From: Ahrensia sp.
Lineage (GTDB): Bacteria; Pseudomonadota; Alphaproteobacteria; Rhizobiales; Rhizobiaceae
Assembly (NCBI GenBank): GCA_002698425.1
Contig: NZXU01000100.1
Span: 46,063-110,062 of the forward strand
DNA: 64,000 nt
Direction: 5' to 3'
The notes under the pieces are model-generated. The model was not told the DNA's origin. It ran no database searches and saw only the letters and a list, made by a program, of their open reading frames with translations. Position numbers and translations under genes: made by a program. The stretch's first letter is position 1, and every line of letters begins with the position of its first letter. This document shows positions 44,236-53,463 of this stretch, one piece after another.

Positions 44236-45054
44236 ATGCCGTCGGTACAGGAGATGTTCGACGTCAGCGGCAAGTCGGTCATCGTGACCGGGGGCGGAAG
44301 CGGTCTCGGTCGCGCCTATGCCGAGGTCATGGCCGATAACGGCGCGCAAGTTTGCATTTTTGACATCGATGAAAAGAGTCTCGCCGAAACGGTCGACGAG
44401 ATCACGGCGGCCGGCGGCTCCATATGGGGCCAGAAGGTCGATGTCTCGGACCGCGCGGAAATGGCGAAGGCGTTCGACGCCGTCGCGGAGAAGCACGGCA
44501 AGATCGACATCGTCTTTGCCAATGCCGGCATCGACGCCGGGCCCGGCTTTCTGACGCCCGAAGGCGATCGCAATCCGGACGGCGCCATCGACGCGATGGA
44601 GGATGCCCATTGGGACCGCGTCATCGCCGTAAACCTCTCCGGCGTCTACACCACCATCAAGAACGCCGCACGCCACATGAAGAAGACCGGCGGCGGCCGC
44701 ATCATCGTCACATCGTCGGTCGCGGCCCAGATCAACGAGGCGATCGTCGGTACGCCCTACATGCCGGCCAAGGCGGGCGTCGACCATCTCGTGCGCAATA
44801 CGGCGATGGAACTTGGCGCCTTCGGCATTCACGTCAACTGCATCTCGCCGGGACCGTTCATGACGAATATCGCCGGCGGGCGACTGAAGAACCCGGCGGA
44901 CCGCGCGGCCTTCGAGGCCCAGTCCCTGATCGGCCGGATCGGCGACCCGGAGGATGTGAAGGGGCTCGCCCTTTATCTCGCGTCGCCGGCCTCGTCCTAC
45001 GTGACCGGCGCGCAATTCGTGATCGACGGGGGGTCGATGCTGCGCATCAAGTGA
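44236..45054 (+). CDS. SDR family oxidoreductase
   Basis: The 272-residue protein has VTGGGSGLGRAYAEVMADNGAQVCIFDID, the NAG at about 92-94, and SSVAAQ with YMPAK near residue 175. It is a third classical short-chain dehydrogenase of the island, closest in shape to 3-oxoacyl reductase or gluconate-type enzymes. A strong RBS GGGGAGGAGG precedes the ATG. It lies 73 bases before the ABC binding protein gene and is likely its operon leader. Confidence 0.87.
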   Translation: MPSVQEMFDVSGKSVIVTGGGSGLGRAYAEVMADNGAQVCIFDIDEKSLAETVDEITAAGGSIWGQKVDVSDRAEMAKAFDAVAEKHGKIDIVFANAGIDAGPGFLTPEGDRNPDGAIDAMEDAHWDRVIAVNLSGVYTTIKNAARHMKKTGGGRIIVTSSVAAQINEAIVGTPYMPAKAGVDHLVRNTAMELGAFGIHVNCISPGPFMTNIAGGRLKNPADRAAFEAQSLIGRIGDPEDVKGLALYLASPASSYVTGAQFVIDGGSMLRIK

Positions 45055-45127
45055 CTTCATGCCCTGATCGCGTCCTGGCCGGCGCGCTCGGGTTTCAACT
45101 GCAACCGCAGACATCTGGGAGGAAACC

Positions 45128-46423
45128 ATGTCTCATTTCAAGAAAAGCCTGATCACGTCGACGTCTCGTCGAACCGTGCTCAAGGGACTGGGCGTTGGCG
45201 CCGCATCGCTCGCCATGCCCAATATCGCGCGGGCCCAGGCCGGCACGATCAAGATCGGCTACGTCACGCCCGCCACGGGCCCGATGGCGCTGTTCGGTGA
45301 AACCGACGGCTACATGGTCGAGAAGATCAACGGCCTGCTCGCCGACGGTCTCGAGGTCAATGGCGAGCGCTACAATGTCGAGATTCTCGTCCAGGACAGC
45401 CAGTCGGACTCCAACCGTTCGGCAGAGGTGTCCGGCGACCTGATCCTCAACGAGGAAGTCAACCTCCTGATTCCGGCCTCGACCACGCCGACCATCACCG
45501 CGGCGGCCGACCAGGCCGAGCTCTATGAAATCCCCTGCGTCTCCTGCGGCGCGCCATGGCAGGCGATCATCTTCCCGCGCGGCGGCGCCGACAACCCGTT
45601 CACCTGGACCTATCACTTCTTCTGGGGTCTGGACGAGGCGCTGCGCACCTTCGTCGGCCTGTGGAACACTATCGAGACCAACAAGAAGGTGGGAATGCTG
45701 TTCCCGCAGAACATCGATGGCGAGACCTGGGGCAACGAGGATTACGGCCTGCCGTCTCCGACGCGCGACGCCGGCTTCGAGGTCGTCAAGCCCGGCTATT
45801 TCCAGCCGCGCACCAACGATTTCACAGCGCAGATATCTACCTTCAAGAACGAAGGCTGCGACATCGTCGGCGGCATCGCCTTTACCGACGACTTCAAGAC
45901 CTTCGTCAACCAGTGCAACCAGCAGGGCTACCATCCGCGTGCCATGACCATGGCCGCCGCGCTGCTGTTCCCGTCCGCCGTGGAGGCGATGGGCGATCTC
46001 GGCAACGGCATGTCGTCGGAAGTCTGGTGGACGCCGGCCTTCCCGTTCAAGTCGTCGCTCACGGGCCAAGTCAGCCGCGATCTCGCCGACGAGTGGGAAG
46101 CGGAGACCAACCGCCAGTGGACGCAGCCGCTCGGCTACAGCCACGCCATCTGGGAAGTCGCCATCGACGCGCTGAAGCGGTCGGGCAACCCGCTCGACAA
46201 GGCGGCCGTGCGCGACGCCATCAAGGCGACCAACCTGAACACGCTGATCGGACCGGTGAACTTCTCGACCGGACCGCACCCGAACGTCTCCACGACGCCG
46301 ATCTTCGGCGGCCAGTGGGTGCCGGGTGAGAAGTGGATGTACGATCTGAAGATCGTCGACAACACGGTCAATCAGCTGTTCGAACCCGAGCAGAAGATGA
46401 AGATCCTGCCCTGGGCGATGTGA
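45128..46423 (+). CDS. Branched-chain-type ABC transporter substrate-binding protein
   Basis: The 431-residue periplasmic protein has a twin-arginine signal (TSRRTVLKGLGVGAASLAMPNIARA) and the Leu/Ile/Val-binding fold, beginning GTIKIGYVTPATGPMALFGETDGYMVEKINGL. Such proteins often bind aromatic acids, urea or short amides instead of amino acids. RBS GGAGG is 6 bases before the ATG. It is the receptor for the importer encoded by the next four genes. Confidence 0.9.
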   Translation: MSHFKKSLITSTSRRTVLKGLGVGAASLAMPNIARAQAGTIKIGYVTPATGPMALFGETDGYMVEKINGLLADGLEVNGERYNVEILVQDSQSDSNRSAEVSGDLILNEEVNLLIPASTTPTITAAADQAELYEIPCVSCGAPWQAIIFPRGGADNPFTWTYHFFWGLDEALRTFVGLWNTIETNKKVGMLFPQNIDGETWGNEDYGLPSPTRDAGFEVVKPGYFQPRTNDFTAQISTFKNEGCDIVGGIAFTDDFKTFVNQCNQQGYHPRAMTMAAALLFPSAVEAMGDLGNGMSSEVWWTPAFPFKSSLTGQVSRDLADEWEAETNRQWTQPLGYSHAIWEVAIDALKRSGNPLDKAAVRDAIKATNLNTLIGPVNFSTGPHPNVSTTPIFGGQWVPGEKWMYDLKIVDNTVNQLFEPEQKMKILPWAM

Positions 46424-46433
46424 CCGTCTGGCA

Positions 46434-47201
46434 ATGGTGGAGAGCATGGGAGCATCTGCAAGTGAAGCCGCGGACAAAGCGTCGGTATTGCTGGAGGCCG
46501 AGGGCCTGGGCAAGACTTTCGGGGCGAACCGCGTTCTCCACGACGTCAGCTTCTCTGTCCGGCGCGGTGAGGTCCTGGGAATCCTGGGACCAAACGGCGC
46601 CGGCAAGACGACACTGTTCAACCTGATTTCGGGCGACATTCGCCCGAATTCCGGCACCATCCGCTTCGACGGAGACCTGCTGGGCGGAGAGCCGCCGTTC
46701 CGCCGCGCGCAGATGGGAATCGGCCGGACCTACCAGATTCCGCTGCCCTATGGCGGCATGACCACATTCGAGAACCTGCTCGTCTCGGCCAGCTTCGCCG
46801 GCAAGAAGAGCGAGGGCGCCGTCTACGATTATTGCGCCTCCGTCCTGGACCAGTGCGAACTGGGCGGCAAGGCGAACAAGATGGCGGATTCGCTGACGCT
46901 GCTCGACCGCAAGCGACTCGAATTGGCGCGCGCGCTCGCATCGCGGCCGAAACTGCTCCTCCTCGACGAAATCGCCGGCGGTCTGACCGACGACGAGGGT
47001 AAGGATCTCGTCGAGCTCGTCCGCAAGATCCGCGACACCGGCGTCACCATCGTCTGGATCGAGCATGTGCTGCACGCGCTGATGGCGGTTGCCGAGCGCG
47101 TCATGGTTCTCGACTTCGGCGAGAAGATCGCCGAGGGCCCGCCCCGCGAGGTGATCGAGGATCCCGAAGTCAAACGCGTTTACATGGGGATCGAGGCATG
47201 A
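46434..47201 (+). CDS. ABC transporter ATP-binding protein (LivG type)
   Basis: The 255-residue ATPase has Walker A GPNGAGKTT, Walker B LLLLDE and a D-loop; the signature region is LTLLDRKRLELARAL, which lacks the LSGGQ form but matches a LivG subgroup I know. It energises the importer with the next ATPase. It starts 10 bases after the binding protein stop and overlaps the next gene by 4 bases. Confidence 0.9.
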   Translation: MVESMGASASEAADKASVLLEAEGLGKTFGANRVLHDVSFSVRRGEVLGILGPNGAGKTTLFNLISGDIRPNSGTIRFDGDLLGGEPPFRRAQMGIGRTYQIPLPYGGMTTFENLLVSASFAGKKSEGAVYDYCASVLDQCELGGKANKMADSLTLLDRKRLELARALASRPKLLLLDEIAGGLTDDEGKDLVELVRKIRDTGVTIVWIEHVLHALMAVAERVMVLDFGEKIAEGPPREVIEDPEVKRVYMGIEA

Positions 47202-47923
47202 GCGAACCGCTTCTTTCCACGCACGGCCTCAAGGCCTTCTACGGCGATTTTCAGGCGCTTTTCGGCGTCGATTTCGAGATCGGATCGGGCGAGGTCGTCG
47301 CGCTGATCGGTGCCAACGGGGCCGGCAAGTCGACCTTCCTGAAGTCGGTCATGGGCGCCATCAAGGTCGGCTCCGACATGGTGCGGCTGCAGGGAAAGCC
47401 GAGTGGCGGCCTCGCGCCGCATCTCATGGTCGCCAATGGCGTCGCCATCGTTCCCGAGGGACGGCGGCTCTTTGCGGGTATGTCCGTCGAGGACAATCTG
47501 CGCGTCGCCATCGACCACAAGGCCGGCGGCACCGACACCTGGACGCTCGAGCGGATCTACCAGCTGTTTCCGATCCTCAAGGACAAGCGGCGCGATCCGG
47601 TGCAGAGCCTGTCCGGTGGGCAGCAGCAGATGGTGTCCATCGGCCGCGCGCTGCTCAACGAACCGAAAGTCCTGCTTTGCGACGAGATTTCGCTCGGCCT
47701 GGCGCCGAAGGTCATCGGCGAAATCTATGAGGCCATTCCCTCGATCTCGGCCGCCGGAACAGCGATCGTTCTCGTCGAGCAGGACGTTGGCCTCGCAAAG
47801 AAGGCGTCCGACCGATTGTACTGTATGCTGGAGGGCAAAGTGACCTTGACGGGCAAATCCGCCGACGTGTCTCGCGAAGACATCTCGGCGGCCTATTTCG
47901 GAGCCGGCCATGCAGTGGCTTGA
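47198..47923 (+). CDS. ABC transporter ATP-binding protein (LivF type)
   Basis: The 241-residue ATPase has Walker A GANGAGKST, signature SLSGGQQQ and Walker B VLLCDEISLGLAP. It pairs with the LivG-type gene. It overlaps both neighbours (4 bases upstream, 14 bases downstream), showing a tight operon. Confidence 0.92.
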   Translation: MSEPLLSTHGLKAFYGDFQALFGVDFEIGSGEVVALIGANGAGKSTFLKSVMGAIKVGSDMVRLQGKPSGGLAPHLMVANGVAIVPEGRRLFAGMSVEDNLRVAIDHKAGGTDTWTLERIYQLFPILKDKRRDPVQSLSGGQQQMVSIGRALLNEPKVLLCDEISLGLAPKVIGEIYEAIPSISAAGTAIVLVEQDVGLAKKASDRLYCMLEGKVTLTGKSADVSREDISAAYFGAGHAVA

Positions 47924-48767
47924 CGGGCTTATCCAGGGCATTCTGCTCGGCGGTCTCTACGCGCAATATGCGCTCGGCATGGCGCTGATGTTCGGCGTGA
48001 TGCGCATCGTCAACATCTCTCATGGCGACCTGATGATCCTGCTCGCCCTGATCGGCGTGTCGATCGTCGCGTCGCTCAATGTCGACCCCTTCGTGCTGCT
48101 CGTCATGATCGTCCCGATCGCGGCCGCCATCGGCTACGTCTTGCAGCGGGCGGTGCTGAACCGCGTGGTCAGCCAGGACCCGCTGCCGTCGATCATCGCG
48201 ACCTTCGGCCTGTCGATCGCGCTGCAGAACGCGATGCTGCAGCTCTGGTCCGCCGACACGCGCTCCATTCCCGGCGGCGGCATCGAGCAGGCGTCGTGGC
48301 AGATCGGCCCGATCTTCATCGGCGTCCTGCCGGTGATCGTGCTGGTCGTCGCGACGGTGCTGACCGGCGGGCTCGACGCCTTGCTGCGCTTCACCCGCTT
48401 CGGCCGTGCGCTGCGCGCCTCGGCCGCGGATGTCGAGGCGGCGGCGCTCACCGGCATCAATCCGAAATCGGTCTATGCCTGGGCGACGGCGCTGTCGGTT
48501 GGGATACTCGGCTTCGCGGCCGTCTTCCAGGGACTGCGATCGACCGTCGCCCCGTCGGATGGCCCGGCCCAGCTCATCTACGCCTTCGAGGCGGTGATCA
48601 TCGGCGGCATGGGCTCCATCTGGGGCGCGTTTCTCGGCTCGATGGTCCTCGGCATCAGCCAGGCCATCGGTTTCCGGATCAATCCCGGCTTCGGAATTCT
48701 GGCGGGCCACCTCGTCTTCCTCCTGGTTCTGATCGTTCGGCCGCAAGGCATCTTCGGGAGGTCGTGA
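47910..48767 (+). CDS. ABC transporter permease (LivH type)
   Basis: The 285-residue membrane protein starts MQWLDGLIQGILLGGLYAQYALGMALMFGVMRIVNISHGDLM, the typical LivH opening, with about eight membrane segments. It forms the channel with LivM. Its ATG lies in the last bases of the LivF-type gene. Confidence 0.92.
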   Translation: MQWLDGLIQGILLGGLYAQYALGMALMFGVMRIVNISHGDLMILLALIGVSIVASLNVDPFVLLVMIVPIAAAIGYVLQRAVLNRVVSQDPLPSIIATFGLSIALQNAMLQLWSADTRSIPGGGIEQASWQIGPIFIGVLPVIVLVVATVLTGGLDALLRFTRFGRALRASAADVEAAALTGINPKSVYAWATALSVGILGFAAVFQGLRSTVAPSDGPAQLIYAFEAVIIGGMGSIWGAFLGSMVLGISQAIGFRINPGFGILAGHLVFLLVLIVRPQGIFGRS

Positions 48768-48768
48768 G

Positions 48769-49785
48769 ATGACAGGGTTCGAAACAACCGGCCACGCGAA
48801 GGTCCGCGTCCAGACCAAATCCGGCATCGCCGCGATGATCATCGGAATCGCCCTGCTGGTGGCGCTCGTGGCGATGCCGTGGTGGGCCAGCCAGGGCACG
48901 ATCCGCTCCGTCGTCGAACTGTGCTGCTACATCGCCATCGCGCAGATGTGGAACCTGCTGGCGGGCTATGGCGGCCTCGTTTCCGTCGGCCAGCAGGCGT
49001 TCAGCGGCGTCGCCGCCTATGCGATGTTCGCGCTGGCGCAGAATCTCGGCATCAATCCGTTCTTCGCCGTGCCCCTGTGCCTGATCGCACCGGTCATTCT
49101 CGCCGTGCCGACCTACGGCCTGCTGCACCGGCTCGACGGCCCCTATTTCGCCATCGGCACATGGGTGGTCGCTGAAGTGATGCGCCTGCTGACGTCCAAT
49201 GTCAGCTATGTGAATGCCGGTGCGGGCATGAGCCTGCGCGTCATGACCCAGTACAACGCCCATGAGCGGGCGATCGGGATCACCATTCTCTGCGCGCTGA
49301 TGTTGCTGATCACGGTGGGCGGAACCTACTGGCTGCTGCGGTCCCGATACGGTCTCGCGCTGACCGCGATGCGCGACAACCCCGTTTCGGCCGCCAGCCA
49401 GGGCGTCAATGTCTCGCGCTTGCGCTTCCTCCTGTTCATCGCCGGCGCGGCGGGAACCGGGCTCGCGGGCGCGATCTATTTCATGGCGCAGCTGCGGATC
49501 ACGCCGGAGGCGGCCTATGGCCCGCAATGGGCGACGGTCGCGATCTTCATCGTCATGATCGGCGGACTCGGAAGCATCGAGGGCGTTCTCCTCGGCTCCA
49601 TCGTCTACTTTTTCGCGGATCGCTGGTTCGGCGAATATGGCGCCACCTATCTCGTCGTGCTCGGCATCCTGACCCTGATGGTGGCGCTGTTTGCGCGCAA
49701 CGGCTTGTGGGGCCTGCTGACCAAGGTGGTCGACGCTCCCTGGTTTCCCACGCGGCGGACGCTTGTCTCGGGAGGAGGTCAATGA
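48769..49785 (+). CDS. ABC transporter permease (LivM type)
   Basis: The 338-residue membrane protein has about 10 hydrophobic segments and the LivM block LLTSNVSYVNAGAGMSLRVM. Its start follows the LivH stop by 1 base (TGAGATG) and its TGA overlaps the alcohol dehydrogenase ATG. The dehydrogenase sharing the operon suggests that the imported compound is an alcohol or becomes one. Confidence 0.9.
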   Translation: MTGFETTGHAKVRVQTKSGIAAMIIGIALLVALVAMPWWASQGTIRSVVELCCYIAIAQMWNLLAGYGGLVSVGQQAFSGVAAYAMFALAQNLGINPFFAVPLCLIAPVILAVPTYGLLHRLDGPYFAIGTWVVAEVMRLLTSNVSYVNAGAGMSLRVMTQYNAHERAIGITILCALMLLITVGGTYWLLRSRYGLALTAMRDNPVSAASQGVNVSRLRFLLFIAGAAGTGLAGAIYFMAQLRITPEAAYGPQWATVAIFIVMIGGLGSIEGVLLGSIVYFFADRWFGEYGATYLVVLGILTLMVALFARNGLWGLLTKVVDAPWFPTRRTLVSGGGQ

Positions 49786-50795
49786 AGGCTGCATTGTTTG
49801 ATACGGTCGGACGGCCGCTGCGGGTCGACACGATCGGCGATCCGCAGCCGGAGGCGGACGAGGTGGTGCTGAAGGTCGCGGCATGCGGCATCTGCGGCAG
49901 CGACCTGCACATGACGGAGGACCCAAAGACATTCGGGATCGGCCAGGGCGTGGTGCTCGGCCATGAATTCGCCGGCGAAATCGTTTCGCTTGGCTCCGAC
50001 GTCACCGGCTTTGCGATCGGCGACCGCGTCGCGGTCGCGCCGATGCGCGGATGTGGCCATTGCGACCGGTGCCGGGCGGGCGAGCCGGCCTGGTGCGCCG
50101 AGATGGTGCTGATCGGCGGCGGTTACGCGGAGCTGACCGCCGTCGCGGCCCGGCAATGCGTGAAACTGCCGGACAATCTGCCGCTCGCCGAAGGCGCCCT
50201 CGCGGAGCCGACATCGATCGGCCTGCACAGCGTCATGCGGTCCGGCCTCAAGCCCGGCGAAAAGGTGCTCATTCTCGGCGCGGGCCCGATCGGCCTGCTG
50301 GTCGCGCTATGGGCGCGCCGGATGGGCGCATCCCATGTGGTTGTGGCCGATATCAACGGCTATCAGCGCGACAGGGCGCATGCGGTCGGGGCCACCGGCT
50401 TTGCGATTTCGGGGCCGGGGCTGGCCGCCGAATTCGAGAAACAGGCGGGCGGCGCCCCCGACATCGTGTTCGAATGCGTCGGCAAGAAGGGCCTGATCAA
50501 TTTTGCCTGCGATCTCGTCCGCATCCAGGGCAAGGTGGTCGGCGTCGGCCTGTGTGTCGGCGGCGACGAATGGGATCCCTTCGCCGTCCTGAACAAGGAA
50601 ATCACTATCGTGATGGCGGCCTTCTTCAGCATGGCCGAGTTCGCGATGGCGATCGACGCGCTGGCGACATTCGAGACCTTCCGCCCCCAAGCGCTGATCA
50701 CCGAGAAGATCGGCCTCGGCCATGTCCCGGAAACCTTCGAGGCGCTGCGCAATCGCACCACCCAGTGCAAGGTTCTGATCGACGTGGCGGCCTGA
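49782..50795 (+). CDS. Zinc-dependent medium-chain alcohol dehydrogenase
   Basis: The 337-residue MDR enzyme has catalytic zinc ligands Cys35 and His61-Glu62 (GHE), structural zinc Cys91, 94, 97 and 105 (CGHCDRCRAGEPAWC), and the NAD fold GAGPIGLLVALWA. It oxidises a primary or secondary alcohol, or a sugar alcohol (sorbitol/threonine group). ATG 49782 follows GGAGGAGG and overlaps the LivM stop. It is the last gene before a strong terminator. Confidence 0.88.
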   Translation: MKAALFDTVGRPLRVDTIGDPQPEADEVVLKVAACGICGSDLHMTEDPKTFGIGQGVVLGHEFAGEIVSLGSDVTGFAIGDRVAVAPMRGCGHCDRCRAGEPAWCAEMVLIGGGYAELTAVAARQCVKLPDNLPLAEGALAEPTSIGLHSVMRSGLKPGEKVLILGAGPIGLLVALWARRMGASHVVVADINGYQRDRAHAVGATGFAISGPGLAAEFEKQAGGAPDIVFECVGKKGLINFACDLVRIQGKVVGVGLCVGGDEWDPFAVLNKEITIVMAAFFSMAEFAMAIDALATFETFRPQALITEKIGLGHVPETFEALRNRTTQCKVLIDVAA

Positions 50796-50828
50796 CGTTT
50801 CTCTCGAAATTTCGCAACCTACATAAAA

Positions 50829-50859
50829 AACCGCCCGGAAATCGTCTTTTCGGGCGGTT
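50829..50859. terminator. Bidirectional intrinsic terminator
   Basis: CCGCCCG (50831-50837) pairs with CGGGCGG (50851-50857), extended by A-T pairs to a 13-bp stem. On the minus strand it is followed by TTTTTT and on the plus strand by CTTTCT. It separates the convergent alcohol dehydrogenase and first cupin genes. Confidence 0.85.
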
Positions 50860-50883
50860 CTTTCTGGATGCGAGAGAGTCTGT

Positions 50884-51399
50884 TCAGACGAACATTTCCT
50901 GATTGATCGGAATGCCGTTTTCCTCGCAATATTTCGTGTAGTGGTCGATGAACCAGAAGACGTCGGCGGTGAAGTCGAACTTGCCGTCGTCGTCATAGAA
51001 TTCGATCGGACCGTTGATCCAGAACAGCGCTTTCATCCCGTCCGGATCGTCCGAATAGAGGGTGTGGGCCGCGCCCGGCAATTCGTAGACGAAATCGCCG
51101 GGGCGGGCGACCCAGTCATATTCGTAATAGGCCCAGGATCCCTCCAGCGTGATCGCCGAAACGACGCCGCGATGCTTGTGCGTGCCGATGCGGCCGCCGC
51201 CCTTGACCCAGAGGATGTTGGCGACCGAATTCGTGCGTACATCGAAGCAGAAATGCTTGATCGCCGCCGCGTCTCCGAAGGGCACCCAGGGGTTGGCCTT
51301 GTCGTCTCCGGGAATGTGTGCACCCTCCTTCGCGAAACGGCGTATCGCCGCCTCGTAGGCTTCCTCGGGCAACTTGGTTATGTTGTTGATTTCGTTCAT
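50884..51399 (-). CDS. Cupin protein, 2,4'-dihydroxyacetophenone dioxygenase-like (paralogue 1)
   Basis: The 171-residue single cupin has the metal His set HKH at 74-76 and His112 (GAAHTL), followed by DGMKALFWINGPIEFYDDDG. It resembles the 2,4'-dihydroxyacetophenone dioxygenase (DAD) family, iron enzymes that split a carbon-carbon bond next to a ketone. It is a clear paralogue of the cupin at 53464. A promoter-like TTGAAT-N17-GATACT lies at 51438-51466 on the minus strand, and GGGAGGAAC precedes the ATG. Confidence 0.78.
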   Translation of the reverse strand: MNEINNITKLPEEAYEAAIRRFAKEGAHIPGDDKANPWVPFGDAAAIKHFCFDVRTNSVANILWVKGGGRIGTHKHRGVVSAITLEGSWAYYEYDWVARPGDFVYELPGAAHTLYSDDPDGMKALFWINGPIEFYDDDGKFDFTADVFWFIDHYTKYCEENGIPINQEMFV

Positions 51400-51437
51400 G
51401 TTCCTCCCTCGCGATTTGGTGTGCGCGAATGCCTGTC

Positions 51438-51466
51438 AGTATCGCAAATTGAGGGCTCAGATTCAA
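51438..51466 (-). promoter_or_regulatory. Promoter of the first cupin gene
   Basis: On the minus strand -35 TTGAAT (51461-51466), a 17-base spacer and -10 GATACT (51438-51443), 39 bases before the start codon. Both boxes match sigma-70 at 4 of 6 positions. Confidence 0.5.
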
Positions 51467-51548
51467 TGAAAACGGGCCGGTTTTCTTGTCTTTTTGGCCT
51501 CGTTTCGCGCGGTTTTCGCGAGGCGTCCCCGGGCGCAGATGTATGCTT

Positions 51549-51567
51549 TCCGGCGCAATGCGCCGGA
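51549..51567 (-). terminator. GC-rich hairpin behind the AraC-type regulator
   Basis: TCCGGCGC (51549-51556), loop AAT, GCGCCGGA (51560-51567). It is 30 bases beyond the AraC gene stop on the minus strand and lacks a T-run, so termination is uncertain. Confidence 0.4.
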
Positions 51568-51596
51568 GTGCTCCCGGGCGACTTTTCCGGAGAGGA

Positions 51597-52571
51597 TTAG
51601 GACGCGTTCTCCGGGTCCTGGATTGCAACGCGCATCTCGCTCGGCGCGACGCCGAAACGTCTGCGGAAGCTCTTGGAGAAATGCGACGGGCAGGAATAGC
51701 CGCAACTATAGGCCAGCTCCGTCAGCGCGATCCTTTCTCCGCCCGCCGCTCCCGAAATCACCCGGTGGGCACGGTCCAGCCGCTCGTTCTGAATGAGTTT
51801 TCGAACGGTCAGATCCTGAGCCGCCAGGATCCGGTTCAACTGGCGCGAACTCATCCCGATCTCGTCGGAGACCGTTTCCGTGTCGAGGCCCGCATCGTCC
51901 ATGCGCGCGCGAATGAGGGTTCGCACGCGCTGGATGATGCCGAGGTGATAGGAGGAGATGTCGGTCGCGCCGAACACATGGTCATGCACCATTTCCAGCG
52001 CCGACCAGATATTGTTGACCAGAAGCGGTTCCGGCGCGAGATATTTGCGCGCGCGCACCTCCGAAAAGGTGTTGCGCATTGCCTTGCCGATGGCGATTCC
52101 GTTGCCATTGTTTCCGTCGATCTTCACCGCGTCGCGCAGGTCCCATTTCGGGAAGCGCTTGCGGAATTCTGCGCCGGGCACATCGAAGAGAACCTGCCGG
52201 GCGTCGGTCGGAAATCCGTGCATGTAGGGGGTGGTCGTGTCGTAGAGCACGATGTCCCCGGCATTCAGGAGGTCGATACGGTCCCTCCGGTTCACGAAGA
52301 CATTGCCCTTCATGATGATCGTGAAGAAGACGGAATCCTTCTGGTCCCGGCGCACCATTTCGGACGATCGGCAGATCACGTGGGGCTTTCCGGCGATGTC
52401 GAAGATCGAGAAACTGCCGAAATCGTAGTGGTCGAATTTCGCCTCGAAGCCGTTCTCCTCGGTGGTGGAGCAGGTCAGCCCGACCACGGCGCTGGAGCAG
52501 CGTTCCTCCCAGAAATCGATGCGATCGGACTTTGCGACACTTCTGGTGTCGAATGAACTGATCAAACCCAT
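51597..52571 (-). CDS. AraC family transcriptional regulator (FeaR-like)
   Basis: The 324-residue protein has an N-terminal AraC-binding-2-type domain and a C-terminal double helix-turn-helix: TVSDEIGMSSRQLNRILAAQ and ALTELAYSCGYSCPSHFSKSFRRRFGVAPSEMR. FeaR and NphR relatives activate aromatic or phenolic degradation genes. ATG at 52571 with GGGAGG upstream is preferred over ATG 52598, which has no RBS. It lies between the two cupin genes on the minus strand and could control them. Confidence 0.87.
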   Translation of the reverse strand: MGLISSFDTRSVAKSDRIDFWEERCSSAVVGLTCSTTEENGFEAKFDHYDFGSFSIFDIAGKPHVICRSSEMVRRDQKDSVFFTIIMKGNVFVNRRDRIDLLNAGDIVLYDTTTPYMHGFPTDARQVLFDVPGAEFRKRFPKWDLRDAVKIDGNNGNGIAIGKAMRNTFSEVRARKYLAPEPLLVNNIWSALEMVHDHVFGATDISSYHLGIIQRVRTLIRARMDDAGLDTETVSDEIGMSSRQLNRILAAQDLTVRKLIQNERLDRAHRVISGAAGGERIALTELAYSCGYSCPSHFSKSFRRRFGVAPSEMRVAIQDPENAS

Positions 52572-52681
52572 ATCGGCGATCCTCCCTATCGCATTCAATC
52601 GGTCGCGGAAGGATGCACCATTATCGTTCCAGCTCCAAGTGCCGTGGCGAAATCTGCCGGAAAAATAAGGGTTTTTGCGGC

Positions 52682-53407
52682 CTAAACGGTCAGATATCCG
52701 CCATCGACGGGCAATGTGACGCCGGTGACGTAGCGGGCCAGCGGGGAAGCCAGAAAAAGGATCGGATCGGCCACCTCGTCCGGCTGTCCCCAGCGGCCCA
52801 TCGGGATGCGCGCCTTGATCGGAGCGGACACCGGAATGTCGGCGAAAAGCCCCCGGCTCAGGGGCGTTTCAATCCAGCCCGGCGCCACCGCATTCACCCG
52901 AATGCCTTCCGGCGCATATTCGATGGCGAGCGATTTCGTCAGCTGCACCATACCGCCCTTGCTGGCGCTGTAGGCGGGGCGGTCCGCCGCGCCGAATGTG
53001 GAATACATCGAGGCGATGTTGACGATCGCGCCGCCGCTTCGCGCCAGGAGCGGCCGCGCCGCCTGGCTGGCCCGGAACGCCGCGGCGAGATTGATGTCGA
53101 GAACCTCATCGAACGAGGCATCGTTCCATTCGTCGCGGTCGCGGCTGATGCCGGCGCAGTTGACCAGCACGTCGAGCTGGCCGAGGCCGTTGATCGAGGC
53201 GGCGAGCGCTTCGCGGTCGCGCACGTCCATCTCTTGGCAGGCGACGTTTTCATGCGCCGGCGCATCCGGCCCGCCGGCATTCAGCCCCAGGGAGAGGACC
53301 CGGGCGCCGAGCTGCGCGAAGGCCAGCGCAGTCGCGCCGCCAATGCCGGATGTTCCGCCGGTAATGGCGACGGTCATGCCTGCGAATGTATCGGGTTTCA
53401 AAGTCAT
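52682..53407 (-). CDS. SDR family oxidoreductase
   Basis: The 241-residue protein has ITGGTSGIGGATALAFAQLGARVLSLG, CAG at about 87-89, and the Ser of ASMYSTFG with YSASK near 145-149. It is a classical NAD(P) dehydrogenase, fourth in the island. It follows the second cupin gene by 56 bases on the same strand and precedes the AraC gene by 110 bases, so one leftward transcript is possible. Confidence 0.88.
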   Translation of the reverse strand: MTLKPDTFAGMTVAITGGTSGIGGATALAFAQLGARVLSLGLNAGGPDAPAHENVACQEMDVRDREALAASINGLGQLDVLVNCAGISRDRDEWNDASFDEVLDINLAAAFRASQAARPLLARSGGAIVNIASMYSTFGAADRPAYSASKGGMVQLTKSLAIEYAPEGIRVNAVAPGWIETPLSRGLFADIPVSAPIKARIPMGRWGQPDEVADPILFLASPLARYVTGVTLPVDGGYLTV

Positions 53408-53463
53408 GGCGTCGTCCGGAAAGCCCGGGCCGCAAGGCGTTGCACTGCGGCCCGACGCCTTCG